A DNA stretch of 64,000 nucleotides from Chitinophagaceae bacterium UBA4407 (GTDB taxonomy: Bacteria > Bacteroidota > Bacteroidia > Chitinophagales > Chitinophagaceae): the NCBI GenBank assembly GCA_002390845.1, contig DGQT01000040.1:1-64000 (forward strand). The letters run 5' to 3'. Every line of letters starts with the position of its first letter. The first letter of the stretch is position 1. Under the pieces are notes generated by a model. The model worked only from the letters and a program-made list of their open reading frames with translations, ran no database searches and had not been told where the DNA came from. Shown piece after piece: positions 39,193-48,332 of this stretch. Both the position numbers and the translations under genes were made by a program.

Positions 39193-40380
39193 TTATGGTA
39201 ATGCAGGCGTTTCTTTTGTCACGGTCCGGGTTCCTTTATACAATTCATATTCCAGCAAGCGGCAGTCTATGGTGCTTGTATAAAATTCTATTCTGCGCTT
39301 TGCTTTTAAGCCAATTTTTTTTGCAAGTTCAAGGTTGCCGGTAAATACATAGCCGTAATAACCACCACAACGTTGTTTCATAAAATCGCCGATCCTGCTG
39401 TATGTTTCTTCGAGTGCTTTTATGTTGCCAAGACGTTCGCCATACTCCGGGTTTACGAACATAATACCCGCAACATTTTCCGGAACTTCTGTAAGTGCAA
39501 AATCGCACACAGCAAAATCAATAAGCTTTGAAACTCCTGCTGCCACTGCATTCTTCCTTGCATTTTCAATGGCCTTTTCACTGTAATCGGTAGCAATAAT
39601 TCTAAGACCGGGCACATCATTAATCTGGGCTTCGAGCATTGCATCTTCCTTTAAGTAAACAGCTTCATTGTAACCAAGCAAATGCATAAATGCGTAATTG
39701 GTTCTGAACAATCCTGGCCGCCTGTTGGTTGCAATCATGGCTGCTTCAATGGCAAGGGTACCCGAGCCGCACATGGGGTTTACAAATGGAGAAATTTTGT
39801 CCCAGCAGGTGGCATAAATCGTTGCCGAAGCCAAGGCTTCAAGCATAGGCGCCTGCCCGGGAATTTTGCGATAACCATGCCTTGCAAGTGAATCGCCGGA
39901 GGTATCTATAAACACTTCTGCATAATCATTCTTCCAGAATAAATGGATCACCGCACCAGTAAGTTCCGAACCCGTTGAGGGACGTATGCCTCGCTGCTCC
40001 CGCAACCTGTCAACAATCGCATCTTTTACGCGAATATTGGCAAACATGCTGTTGTTGATCGTTGGGTTATTTACATTGCTTGTTACAGAAAAATATCCCG
40101 GTTCGGGCAAAATATTTTCCCAGGGGTATTGTAAGAGATTCTTGTAAACATCATCAGCATTATCGGCTCTGAAATGTGCGAGGCTGTACAGTACCTGGCT
40201 GGCGCAGCGAAGGTTCAGGTTTAATTTTATACAATCGTTTATAGTAGCATTCAGGCGAACACCAGTTACAAAAGTTTCTTCGGGCGAAAAGCCAAGATCT
40301 TTCACTTCCTGCTCTAAGTAAGGGGCAATTCGTTTATGACAGGTAATGGTAACAGGCGCTTTGGTTGTGTACAGGCTCAT
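39193..40380 (-). CDS. THUMP-domain class I SAM-dependent RNA methyltransferase (RlmL/YcbY N-half type)
   Basis: This 395-residue protein probably methylates guanine in ribosomal or transfer RNA. A THUMP-type RNA-binding region occupies about 45-155. The methyltransferase fold follows, with the SAM motif NPMCGSGTLAIEAA near 200 and a catalytic motif reading NPEYGERLG where relatives usually have NPPYGERL. The start is taken as the ATG at 40380, because a -7 box (TACCTTTG, 40393-40400) overlaps the alternative TTG at 40395. A single arm of the palindromic element lies 85 bp upstream. The exact RNA target cannot be read from the sequence. Confidence 0.82.
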   Translation of the reverse strand: MSLYTTKAPVTITCHKRIAPYLEQEVKDLGFSPEETFVTGVRLNATINDCIKLNLNLRCASQVLYSLAHFRADNADDVYKNLLQYPWENILPEPGYFSVTSNVNNPTINNSMFANIRVKDAIVDRLREQRGIRPSTGSELTGAVIHLFWKNDYAEVFIDTSGDSLARHGYRKIPGQAPMLEALASATIYATCWDKISPFVNPMCGSGTLAIEAAMIATNRRPGLFRTNYAFMHLLGYNEAVYLKEDAMLEAQINDVPGLRIIATDYSEKAIENARKNAVAAGVSKLIDFAVCDFALTEVPENVAGIMFVNPEYGERLGNIKALEETYSRIGDFMKQRCGGYYGYVFTGNLELAKKIGLKAKRRIEFYTSTIDCRLLEYELYKGTRTVTKETPALP

Positions 40381-40392
40381 AATATATTGCGC

Positions 40393-40400
40393 CAAAGGTA
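40393..40400 (-). promoter_or_regulatory. Bacteroidota -7 box TACCTTTG for the RNA methyltransferase gene
   Basis: The minus-strand sequence TACCTTTG matches TAnnTTTG and ends 12 bp before the ATG. No clear TTTG was found at the -33 position. Confidence 0.55.
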
Positions 40401-40464
40401 AAAGCTTACACGATTGTTCAGGTTAATTTTATGTACCCGGCTTATGTAAATATATGAGGCTTTT

Positions 40465-40485
40465 GTTGTGTCACTCACTTGTACG
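40465..40485. repeat. Half copy of the palindromic element (TCACTCA arm)
   Basis: One intact arm is followed by TTCAGTTATATACTGAGCAAAG, which resembles the loop, but no right arm can be recognised. Confidence 0.8.
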
Positions 40486-40546
40486 TTCAGTTATATACTG
40501 AGCAAAGGCTTATAATTGGCAGCACTCAAGCATTGCGGTCTTGATA

Positions 40547-41752
40547 TTAATTTTCTTGCTTGCTTAAAAAATTCTTTTTCAGATCAAGCCAAACACTGTC
40601 AAAGCTTTGTTCTTCATCTTTGTTCCATCGCTGCAACTTTTCCATCATTTTTTTTCGGCGCTCTTCTTTTGCCTGGTCAAAGAACTGCTGAATAAAATTA
40701 CTGTCCTGTTCAAAAGCAAGCTGGTTGTATAATTCTTTTAATGACTGTTCTTTTGTTGTATTGCTGTTTACAATTGCTTTTTCCATTTCTTCCCGCAGCC
40801 GTACCTTTTCGTCGTAGGTTCCGTTGGGCAAAAGCGTTTTTGCAATTACAGGCATCAGTTCGATCAGCACTAAAATGATGATCAGCAGGTAATACCTGAA
40901 TTGTGCGGCACTGTTGTTTTGTATCAAATTGTGCAAGGCTTCAATGCGTGTAAGAAACCCGTCATTCAATAAAGCATCAAATGCCTGTTGTTCTTTTTGT
41001 TTTGAAACTTCTATTGCAGCCAGTGAACTGTCAATAGATTGCAGTTTTGGCTGTGTAACCAGATTTAGCTGATTGTATTGTTCATCCAGTTTTTGATATT
41101 CATTTTGCTTGGCTTTTGCAATATCTTTTAACCCGATTTTGCCACTGCCGGCTGTGCCATCTGTTTCTGCAATAAAGTTATTTCGGGCAATGGCAACTTC
41201 ATTGTACTTGTTGGTAAGTTGTTGTTCTGCCAAAGCTTTTTGATTCAGCAACTCATTTTTCTGAATAGCGTAAAGAGAATCCTGCTGTAGTTTTTTATCC
41301 CTTTTCTTTTGCTCGTTATCCAACGAAATTTGAACATGTATTTCTTTATCGAACAAATACAGCAATGCAGGTTGCGCCATAAAAGTACCAATGGTTAATG
41401 CCAGCAAACCACGTATCAGTAAAGGCAAAGCCCTTCTTTTGTTTTGTGCGTTGATGCCTTTTATCAAAGCCCGGTCAATACCCAGAATAATGCCGCCCAT
41501 AAAAAGCCCCAGCAGTACTGCATAAAAAATGTTGTTTACTACAGTAAAGAAAAAATAGCTCCAGGCCATTGTAGCGAACATCCAGGTACCCATCACGGTT
41601 ATACCGGTAATTGCATAGCGGTTACGGTCGATGGTGCAACCGGCGATAATTTCTTTTTCGGCTGTAGCCAGCCACCAGAGAAATTTTGTAAACGCAGACG
41701 GTTTATAGCTTTCCCTTTGGGAAAATGATTCTACTTGCTCTTGCTGTTGCAT
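40547..41752 (-). CDS. DUF4407 family membrane protein
   Basis: This 401-residue protein is of unknown biochemical role. An N-terminal soluble stretch ends with FTKFLWWLATAEKEII, a start typical of the DUF4407 family. Three predicted membrane spans follow at about 45-75, 77-95 and 108-132. Then comes a long polar, Gln- and Lys-rich region at about 140-275 with coiled-coil character, and a further span at about 285-308 followed by a charged tail. The family is widespread in Bacteroidota, but no function is established that I can name. It is separated by 166 bp from the methyltransferase gene and may be transcribed with it. Confidence 0.8.
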   Translation of the reverse strand: MQQQEQVESFSQRESYKPSAFTKFLWWLATAEKEIIAGCTIDRNRYAITGITVMGTWMFATMAWSYFFFTVVNNIFYAVLLGLFMGGIILGIDRALIKGINAQNKRRALPLLIRGLLALTIGTFMAQPALLYLFDKEIHVQISLDNEQKKRDKKLQQDSLYAIQKNELLNQKALAEQQLTNKYNEVAIARNNFIAETDGTAGSGKIGLKDIAKAKQNEYQKLDEQYNQLNLVTQPKLQSIDSSLAAIEVSKQKEQQAFDALLNDGFLTRIEALHNLIQNNSAAQFRYYLLIIILVLIELMPVIAKTLLPNGTYDEKVRLREEMEKAIVNSNTTKEQSLKELYNQLAFEQDSNFIQQFFDQAKEERRKKMMEKLQRWNKDEEQSFDSVWLDLKKNFLSKQEN

Positions 41753-41935
41753 AGCAGGGTTATTAAGCTTGAATAAGATTATTATAAATGGTGGTTAAAG
41801 TGGGAGACTGTAAAGAAACGATAGAAAAATCAGTGTTAGTGTTCGGAGCGAAAATTATTTCTGTGAAAATTAGTGAATAGGGTAAATTATTGAAAGCTAT
41901 CGTGCGTTTGTATTTTTGTTCAATTGAAAAAGGAA

Positions 41936-41956
41936 CGTACAAGTGAGTGACACAAC
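41936..41956. repeat. Half copy of the palindromic element (inverse TCACTCA arm)
   Basis: CGTACAAGTGAGTGACACAA is followed by the CGGCGATGCCACAGGGCT flank. The partner arm is missing. The rest of the 329-bp gap 41753-42081 holds only the yidC promoter box. Confidence 0.8.
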
Positions 41957-42051
41957 CGGCGATGCCACAGGGCTATAATGCCGGCATCATAACCGTTTTT
42001 CCGCTGATACTTTTAGCCTAAATCTTAAAACGGCAATACCATTCCAATCCC

Positions 42052-42059
42052 TACCTTTG
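42052..42059 (+). promoter_or_regulatory. Bacteroidota -7 box TACCTTTG for yidC
   Basis: This is an exact TAnnTTTG match ending 22 bp before the ATG of yidC. The -33 region is weak. Confidence 0.55.
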
Positions 42060-42081
42060 CCGCTCAATTTTACGATCTACT

Positions 42082-43929
42082 ATGAACATGGATAGAACCA
42101 CGGTGATTGGTATGGTATTGCTGGCCATACTGTTTTTTATGTTTTTCTGGTACACCAATAAACAGCAGCAGGGCCTGGCAGATATTCAAAAGCACATTGC
42201 CGATTCTACACAGAAAGCCAATGATGCCAAAATAAAACCAACAGATAAAGCAGCCGCATTTTCAGATTCACTGCACAGGGATTCAGTTTCAAAACTTTCT
42301 GCCGCAGGAAATTTTGCCCAGGCCGCCATTGGTACTGAAACACTTACTGTTGTTGAAAACGATCTTTTAAAAGCCACATTCAGCAATAAGGGAGGGGTAT
42401 TAAAGTATGTTCAGTTAAAAAATTATAAAGGCATAGACAGTTTGCCGGTTAAGCTTTCCGGTAACAAGGATGATAAACTGAGTTACACAATTAATACGGC
42501 ACCCAACCAGGCATCGGAAACTGCGGGATTGTTTTTTGGAAATGCACAGGTGACCAAAAATGGAGACAGCACCCAAACAATTACTTACACGTTAAGCGAT
42601 TCTGCAGGCAGAAGCATTACGCATGAATATATAGTGCGAACCGGCAAGTACATGATCGACTGGAATATCATTATGAACGGTGCAGATAAACTGCTGACCA
42701 ACGGCGCATTGAATATGACCTGGCATGAGTCGCCCACCCGGCACCAGGCTTCTATAGATTATGAAAAGCAGTTAAGCAATATATGCTTCTCTGTAAACAA
42801 TGAGTTCGATTATATCTCTTCGAAAACAGAGGCAACGTTTGAAGGGCCGGCACAATGGGTAGGTGCGGTTCAGCAATTTTTTAATACAACATTGATTGCG
42901 AAGAACAGCTTTAGCAGCGGCTCGGTAAAATGGGCAAGAAGGGTTGACAGCAGCAACACGCTTTCTGATGTTGATGTAACGCTGCAGATGAAACTTCCAG
43001 CAACGGCATCTGTAACAGTTCCATTGCAGTTATACTACGGGCCAAACGATTATAAGATACTTACAACTGCTGCACCTGAAATGGACAAGATCGTTAACCT
43101 TGGCAGAGATCTTTATTCGTTTGTGCGGCCTATTAACAAGTACATCATAATGCCCGTGTTTAATTTCTTTGCAAGTTTTATAAACAGCTATGGATGGGTT
43201 ATTGCTTTACTTACTTTATTAATTCGTGGTGTAACGTCGCCACTTACCTATAAGAGTTACTTAAGCGGCGCAAAAATGCGTGTGCTGCGCCCCGAGCTTG
43301 ATGAACTAAAGAAAAAGTTTGGCAGCGACCAGCAAGGCTTTGCAGCAGAACAAATGAAACTCTTTCGTGAGGCAGGCGTAAACCCGCTGGGTGGCTGTAT
43401 GCCGGCATTGCTGCAGATACCTATTTTCTTTGCACTCTACAGCTTCTTCAGCTCGAATATCTCGCTGCGAAGCGAAAGTTTTCTTTGGGTAAAAGATCTT
43501 TCTTCCTACGATATTCTGGCGCATTTACCATTTACAATTCCTGGCTTTGGCGATCACATCAGCTTTTTCACATTAACCGCAGTGGCCACCAGTTTCCTTA
43601 TTTCTATTTACAATATGAGCATGACACCAACCCAGGATAACCCTGCCATGAAGTACATGCCGTATATATTCCCGTTTGTGCTGTTATTTGTGTTTAATAA
43701 ACTGCCATCGGCGTTAACCTGGTACTACACCGTATCGAATATTATTACACTCGGAATTCAGTTTGTAATTCAAAACTATATTTTAAACCACGATAAAATA
43801 CTGGCGCAAATAGAAGCTAAACGAAAAGAACCCAAAAAGCAAAGTAAGTTCCAGGAACGCTATACACAGATGATGGAAAGCCAGAAGAAAATACAGGATA
43901 TGAAACAGAAAACACAAGGCAAGAAGTAG
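42082..43929 (+). CDS. yidC: Membrane protein insertase YidC
   Basis: This 615-residue inner-membrane insertase works alone or with SecYEG to insert and fold membrane proteins. An N-terminal span (about 6-23) anchors the large periplasmic domain (about 85-340). The insertase core follows, with spans near 355-385, 450-475, 500-515, 535-555 and 555-575. The conserved groove arginine lies in LLIRGVTSPL, and the cytoplasmic hairpin contains REAGVNPLGGCMP. The C-terminal tail is strongly basic (KRKEPKKQSK onward), as expected for ribosome contact. An ATG two codons in is also possible. A hairpin terminator follows directly. Confidence 0.96.
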   Translation: MNMDRTTVIGMVLLAILFFMFFWYTNKQQQGLADIQKHIADSTQKANDAKIKPTDKAAAFSDSLHRDSVSKLSAAGNFAQAAIGTETLTVVENDLLKATFSNKGGVLKYVQLKNYKGIDSLPVKLSGNKDDKLSYTINTAPNQASETAGLFFGNAQVTKNGDSTQTITYTLSDSAGRSITHEYIVRTGKYMIDWNIIMNGADKLLTNGALNMTWHESPTRHQASIDYEKQLSNICFSVNNEFDYISSKTEATFEGPAQWVGAVQQFFNTTLIAKNSFSSGSVKWARRVDSSNTLSDVDVTLQMKLPATASVTVPLQLYYGPNDYKILTTAAPEMDKIVNLGRDLYSFVRPINKYIIMPVFNFFASFINSYGWVIALLTLLIRGVTSPLTYKSYLSGAKMRVLRPELDELKKKFGSDQQGFAAEQMKLFREAGVNPLGGCMPALLQIPIFFALYSFFSSNISLRSESFLWVKDLSSYDILAHLPFTIPGFGDHISFFTLTAVATSFLISIYNMSMTPTQDNPAMKYMPYIFPFVLLFVFNKLPSALTWYYTVSNIITLGIQFVIQNYILNHDKILAQIEAKRKEPKKQSKFQERYTQMMESQKKIQDMKQKTQGKK

Positions 43930-43959
43930 CAAATCATACTTTAATTTATTGTAAGTAAA

Positions 43960-43988
43960 GGCCCGCATGAACTGCGGGTCTTTTTATT
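43960..43988 (+). terminator. Rho-independent terminator after yidC
   Basis: A CCCGCA/TGCGGG stem with a five-base loop (TGAAC) is followed by TCTTTTTATTT. It lies 30 bp after the yidC stop codon. Confidence 0.85.
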
Positions 43989-44032
43989 TGGGTATGGGCC
44001 AGAGTTTTTTATGGCATCGCCGGTTGTGTCAC

Positions 44033-44053
44033 TCACTTGTGCTTTCCGTTTAT
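44033..44053. repeat. Half copy of the palindromic element (TCACTCA arm)
   Basis: The arm with its ATGGCATCGCC flank and an AGAGTTTTTT stretch before it is present, and no convincing right arm was found. Between the yidC terminator and the next gene (44325) the only other recognisable sequence is the AGAGTAGGC element at 44285-44315. Confidence 0.8.
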
Positions 44054-44284
44054 ATTGCAGCAATGCGAAGATTAACAACCGCAATAATTGTTGGCTTCGT
44101 TTCGCTGTGCATTTACATTATTCCCCGCTGTTTCCTCAATACCATTTGCGTAAAACACCTGTACAAAAGCGTAAAAACACGGTTGTAATATGGGTGTATT
44201 TACTCTTTAAAACAGGGTAGCTGCGCATGTATTTTTATGCCATCAAAAAGATGTAACAATACATTCAATTGAATAACCCGGTTA

Positions 44285-44315
44285 GCCGAAAACGGTATTT
44301 AGAGTAGGCAAAAAA
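44285..44315 (+). promoter_or_regulatory. Upstream element GCCGAAAAC-N7-AGAGTAGGCAAAAA
   Basis: The same two blocks, in the same order and with an eight-base gap, occur at 62780-62811 before the right-edge gene. The 3' end lies about 10-15 bp before the ATG at 44325. It may be a promoter or an activator site; its identity is unknown. Confidence 0.4.
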
Positions 44316-44324
44316 AGAATTATA

Positions 44325-45959
44325 ATGAAAAAAATAACTTTTACTCTGACTTGCATTATCATAGTATTAATTAGTCATGCTCAAGTAGGTTTATTAAGCA
44401 CTAATAATAAAATGAATAAAAGCACTAATGGGGACACTGTAAATTATTTATTAAGTAGCAAAATTAGCGGAGACAACAAATCAGATTTAAATATACAAGG
44501 ACCAGATACAACGAACTTTACATTTATCCCAACTGCGGATTTAATAGAAATGAAAAACTACCTGAATCAGCTCTACAGTCAAATAGAAACAAATGCGCAG
44601 ACAATTCAGGCTAATTTGAAAAAAAAAGATTCAGTAACCGATGTATTAAAAAAAAGTTTGGAAGCAACGAATCAACAACTACAGAATTTAAGTGACTCAC
44701 TAAAAAATGTTTTGAAAGAAAAAAATAGAGAATATGAAATTTTATTAAAAGTTAGTGCACTTAGAGACTCTATTGCAACTGGGTTGCTCCTAAACAATTA
44801 TCAATTAACTTATAATGTTTTTAAATCAACATTGGATTCATTTTCAGTTCAAATAAAAAATGTCAAAGATCAGTCTTACAAAAATTATTTACTAGCGAGG
44901 GATTATAAAAGTTATTTAGATTCATCAAAAATTTTTAAAGATAAAAATGCTTATCAAAATGGTATTGCGGAAGTGCAGATGAAGTTTGTGAGCTTATATG
45001 AAGATATAAAAAATGACAAGACTGAATTAACTAATTTGTCTAATAGGTTGGAGAATGTAAAAATTAATGAGTTAAAAGACGGGCATAATATTTATGAATT
45101 GGATTCAATTCTAAAGGTTACTTGGAAATACCTGTCCGCTGGTGCTTCAAACATTGATAAAAAAATTAAGAATGACACGTCGGAGTTCGCAAGAATAACT
45201 AATGAGTATAATAATTTAATAAAGGAACAAGTATTAACTAAAGAAATTCCCAATAATCAAAAAGAGTCTGAATATGGTGCTCTGCCCCAGGCTACTACCA
45301 TACTCGGTAAAAGAGAAGTAATCACTCAACTTCAGTTATATGGCAGTTATAGCACTCAAACTAAAAATAACTCTTTCGAAGCAAATCTTGGCCTGTCATT
45401 TTCACCTAGTAATAGCCCGGATACTTCTAATCTTTATGATATATTTATCCCTACTGCAAGCAAGTTTTTAATTTTCTCAAATTTCACTTATGGTTTTTGG
45501 ACTACTAATGAGGGTTCTAAAACAAATGTAGATTCTGCAAAAAGATTGGGTATAAAATTCGATTTTGCTATTGCCGGAAAGAACTTAATATTTGATACTA
45601 CTAAAACGGCTAAAGCAATAAGTAGTACTGTATTTTACGCAAAAAGCGGATTAGAGTTTGGTGTTATACCTAAAAGGTTAAGTATTTATGGTAATGTCAA
45701 TACTGTTACAATTCTTGATAAAATAGCAGAGTTTCAGGCAGCAACGGGGTTACAATCAAAATTTTATGGATACTTGGATTGTGGTGCAAAGTTTTATCTG
45801 GACCCTACCCCTAATGCAAAAGCAGATGATGGGCTTTACATATATTCAAATATAAACTGCATTATCAACAGTGGTGATGTTAAGCGCATCACAAAGTCTA
45901 ATGATCTTGTTATACCAAGCATACAAATTGGATTAGTGAAAAGGTTGGGGAAATTTTGA
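44325..45959 (+). CDS. Exported coiled-coil protein of unknown function
   Basis: I do not recognise this 544-residue protein. It has a clear signal peptide (MKKITFTLTCIIIVLISHAQ). A polar linker follows, then a long helical region at about 70-310 rich in Lys, Asn, Asp, Leu and Gln with heptad-like spacing. The C-terminal ~210 residues are rich in alternating hydrophobic and polar residues (for example VITQLQLYGSYSTQT and LIFSNFTYGFWTT) and end in a phenylalanine (KRLGKF). This pattern is reminiscent of outer-membrane beta-barrels. The codons are markedly richer in A and T than in neighbouring genes, which may point to horizontal gain. Confidence 0.75.
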   Translation: MKKITFTLTCIIIVLISHAQVGLLSTNNKMNKSTNGDTVNYLLSSKISGDNKSDLNIQGPDTTNFTFIPTADLIEMKNYLNQLYSQIETNAQTIQANLKKKDSVTDVLKKSLEATNQQLQNLSDSLKNVLKEKNREYEILLKVSALRDSIATGLLLNNYQLTYNVFKSTLDSFSVQIKNVKDQSYKNYLLARDYKSYLDSSKIFKDKNAYQNGIAEVQMKFVSLYEDIKNDKTELTNLSNRLENVKINELKDGHNIYELDSILKVTWKYLSAGASNIDKKIKNDTSEFARITNEYNNLIKEQVLTKEIPNNQKESEYGALPQATTILGKREVITQLQLYGSYSTQTKNNSFEANLGLSFSPSNSPDTSNLYDIFIPTASKFLIFSNFTYGFWTTNEGSKTNVDSAKRLGIKFDFAIAGKNLIFDTTKTAKAISSTVFYAKSGLEFGVIPKRLSIYGNVNTVTILDKIAEFQAATGLQSKFYGYLDCGAKFYLDPTPNAKADDGLYIYSNINCIINSGDVKRITKSNDLVIPSIQIGLVKRLGKF

Positions 45960-46220
45960 GAAATTAAGTTTCTAAATTTTATTTATAATATCATATACAC
46001 TATCACCGCTTACGCATTCTTTCCTAAAAAAACCTTCTGTCAAAAAACGATATTAAAGAAACCAAACCTACACTTATTGCTCAACTAAATCAGCAAAAAA
46101 AATAGTAGCCTCTCAAACCAAACTCAGGCTTATAAATATTGAACCTTATGGTTTTAATATTCTAAAATAACAAACAAAACAAAAAAATCATTTTTACAAT
46201 TGAATGAATAATTTCATGCA

Positions 46221-47039
46221 ATGAATCATGTAAAAACCTTCCGGATATTTATAGCATTTGCCTTTATTATTGCCACTTACAGTTGCGCACACAATCCATA
46301 TGCGGCAACGAATAAAAGTTACAGAAAACAATCAAAAGATTTCGCCGTTACGTTAAAGCAATACCCGTTAGAAGACTCATTTAATAATGCTCCATATTTT
46401 GTGGGCACAACCAATTTTAATTTGCGTAAACCCAATTTTGTAATTATTCATCATACCGCCCAAAACAGTTGCGATGAAACGTTGAAAACATTCACACTTT
46501 CACGCACACAGGTTAGCGCACACTATGTAATTTGCAAAGATGGCACCATACACCATATGCTGAACGATTACATGCGTGCATGGCATGCCGGTATTGGCAA
46601 ATGGGGTAACGATGTTGATATTAACAGCAGCAGCATTGGAATTGAACTGGATAATAATGGCTTTGAAACTTTCAGCGATGCACAACTGCATAGCCTGCTC
46701 GTGTTGCTCGAATCGCTCAAGAAAAAATACAATATACCTACTGCAAATTTTATTGGCCATGCAGACATTGCGCCAGCAAGAAAGAACGATCCCAATATCT
46801 TTTTTCCGTGGAAAGAGCTTGCAGACAAGGGTTTTGGCTATTGGTACAACGATACAACAAATGTCATTATTCCGCAACCGTTTAATCATTTGCAGGCATT
46901 GCGCATTATTGGTTACGATATAAAAGATACCACCGCTGCAATCGTTGCGTTTAAAAGACATTGGATACAGGATACCGCCCGTATTTTAAATGTATCCGAT
47001 GAAAAAATATTATACTCTATACAGAAGAAATTCGAATAA
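46221..47039 (+). CDS. N-acetylmuramoyl-L-alanine amidase (AmpD-like, probable lipoprotein)
   Basis: This 272-residue protein is predicted to cleave the bond between N-acetylmuramic acid and L-alanine in peptidoglycan or its fragments. The N-terminus is lipoprotein-like, with a hydrophobic stretch followed by TYSC at about 19-22. The Amidase_2 domain spans roughly 70-205. Its likely zinc ligands are the first His of IIHHT and the His of IGHADIAPARKNDP, and the conserved IGIELDNNG stretch carries a Glu. A C-terminal region of about 60 residues is helical and may bind peptidoglycan. The 261-bp gap upstream is very AT-rich and no further gene is seen in it. Confidence 0.87.
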   Translation: MNHVKTFRIFIAFAFIIATYSCAHNPYAATNKSYRKQSKDFAVTLKQYPLEDSFNNAPYFVGTTNFNLRKPNFVIIHHTAQNSCDETLKTFTLSRTQVSAHYVICKDGTIHHMLNDYMRAWHAGIGKWGNDVDINSSSIGIELDNNGFETFSDAQLHSLLVLLESLKKKYNIPTANFIGHADIAPARKNDPNIFFPWKELADKGFGYWYNDTTNVIIPQPFNHLQALRIIGYDIKDTTAAIVAFKRHWIQDTARILNVSDEKILYSIQKKFE

Positions 47040-47085
47040 TGAAATTCAATTATTAGCCGGGCTAAAGTATTTCATGGCATCGGCT

Positions 47086-47229
47086 CTTGCGTCGCACACT
47101 TTTACGTTCGGATCATGATTGAACAAAGACAAACCGCAGAGCGAACAGGGATCAGCGTCTCTCCGTCTCTGCGGTTAACGGCTGTTAAAAGCCGCTTTGT
47201 GATCCGAACGTAAAAGTGAGTGACACAAC
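47086..47229. repeat. Composite palindromic element with a nested CTCTGCGGTT repeat
   Basis: The outer arms are long: TTGCGTCGCACACTTTTACG plus TTCGGATCA on the left, and the inverse with a TGACACAA-type arm on the right. Inside, AACCGCAGAG (47132-47141) pairs with CTCTGCGGTT (47167-47176). Outer boxes are TTAGCCGGGCT at about 47054 and CCCCGGCTCATAAA at about 47253. The orientation of the two arm types is reversed relative to the permease array. Confidence 0.85.
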
Positions 47230-47274
47230 AAAAGCTTCATAGTATTCCACCACCCCGGCTCATAAATATTTCTT

Positions 47275-47282
47275 TAGCTTTG
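47275..47282 (+). promoter_or_regulatory. Bacteroidota -7 box TAGCTTTG for the DUF72 gene
   Basis: This is an exact TAnnTTTG match ending 18 bp before the ATG at 47301. It sits directly beyond the outer box of the composite palindromic element. Confidence 0.55.
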
Positions 47283-47300
47283 ATTACTTAATTATTTACT

Positions 47301-48233
47301 ATGGAGTTTGGCCGTGTACCAGAAAATGAGTTGAACAATGTTGATTTTTCTTTGCCAAAAGAACCGCCACTTAATAATCTAATTTTAAAAGGTAAACCGG
47401 TTAAAGACCCAAAGGTTTATATTGGTTGCGCCAAGTGGGGCCGCACAGAATGGGTGGGTAAAATATACCCTCCAAAAACAAAAGAAAAAGATTTCTTAGC
47501 GCATTATGTTCAGCATTATAACTGTATTGAATTAAATGCAACACATTATAAAATTTATGGCGCTTTGGGCATTGCTAAATGGGCAGAGAAAGCAGCGGGA
47601 AAAGATTTTTTATTTTGCCCTAAAATGTACCAGGGCGTTACACATCGCGGCAGTTTAAATGGAAAAGATTTTATAACGAATGAATTCTTCCGCGGCATTA
47701 TTGCTTTTGAAAAACACCTGGGCCCCATCTTTGTACAGTTAAGCGAAAATTTTAGCCCTAAAAGAAAAGATGAATTGTTCACTTACTTAAAATCGCTGCC
47801 CACAGACCTGCAGTTTTTTCTTGAAGTGCGCCACCCTGAGTGGTTTGCAAAAGAAGCTATATTAAGTGAGTTATTGAGTACGCTAAAAGAAATGAATATC
47901 GGTATCGTGATCACCGATACTGCAGGCCGCAGAGATTGCGCACACATGAATCTTACCATCCCTAAAGCATTCATCCGCTATGTTGGCAACAGCCTGCATC
48001 CAACAGATTATACACGCACCGATGTGTGGATCAACCGCATGAAATACTGGCTGGACAAGGGTTTGGAAGAACTCTACTTTTTCATGCACATGCACGATGA
48101 AGCCACTTCACCGGAGTTAACCGTTTATCTTGTTGATAAGATGAATGAAGCTTGCGGTTTGAATTTAATAAAGCCAAAGTTTATAGAAAACCCTGAACCA
48201 AAAGTTACAAAACAGAAAGGTTTGTTTGATTAA
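47301..48233 (+). CDS. DUF72 domain-containing protein (YecE family)
   Basis: This 310-residue soluble protein belongs to the DUF72/YecE family, which has a TIM-barrel-like fold and no established reaction. The diagnostic opening YIGCAKWGRTEWVGKIYPP is at about 41-59, followed by YNCIELNATHYKIYG. Later conserved pieces are FFLEVRHPEWF near 173 and YVGNSLHPTDYTR near 224, with FFMHMHDEA near the C-terminus. It appears to be monocistronic: a -7 box lies just upstream and a weak terminator-like hairpin downstream, and the next gene is convergent. Confidence 0.88.
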   Translation: MEFGRVPENELNNVDFSLPKEPPLNNLILKGKPVKDPKVYIGCAKWGRTEWVGKIYPPKTKEKDFLAHYVQHYNCIELNATHYKIYGALGIAKWAEKAAGKDFLFCPKMYQGVTHRGSLNGKDFITNEFFRGIIAFEKHLGPIFVQLSENFSPKRKDELFTYLKSLPTDLQFFLEVRHPEWFAKEAILSELLSTLKEMNIGIVITDTAGRRDCAHMNLTIPKAFIRYVGNSLHPTDYTRTDVWINRMKYWLDKGLEELYFFMHMHDEATSPELTVYLVDKMNEACGLNLIKPKFIENPEPKVTKQKGLFD

Positions 48234-48258
48234 ACCTTTAATAAAAGAACCTCATAAA

Positions 48259-48296
48259 TCCTCTCAAAAGCAGAGGACTTTGAATATATTTTTTTT
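48259..48296 (+). terminator. Possible terminator after the DUF72 gene
   Basis: A TCCTCT/AGAGGA stem with a seven-base loop is followed 12 bp later by a run of T. A second perfect hairpin, CCCTTCTCC-TTT-GGAGAAGGG at 48301-48321, lies just beyond it without a T run. Both lie between two convergent genes. Confidence 0.5.
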
Positions 48297-48332
48297 CTTG
48301 CCCTTCTCCTTTGGAGAAGGGTTGGGATGAGG

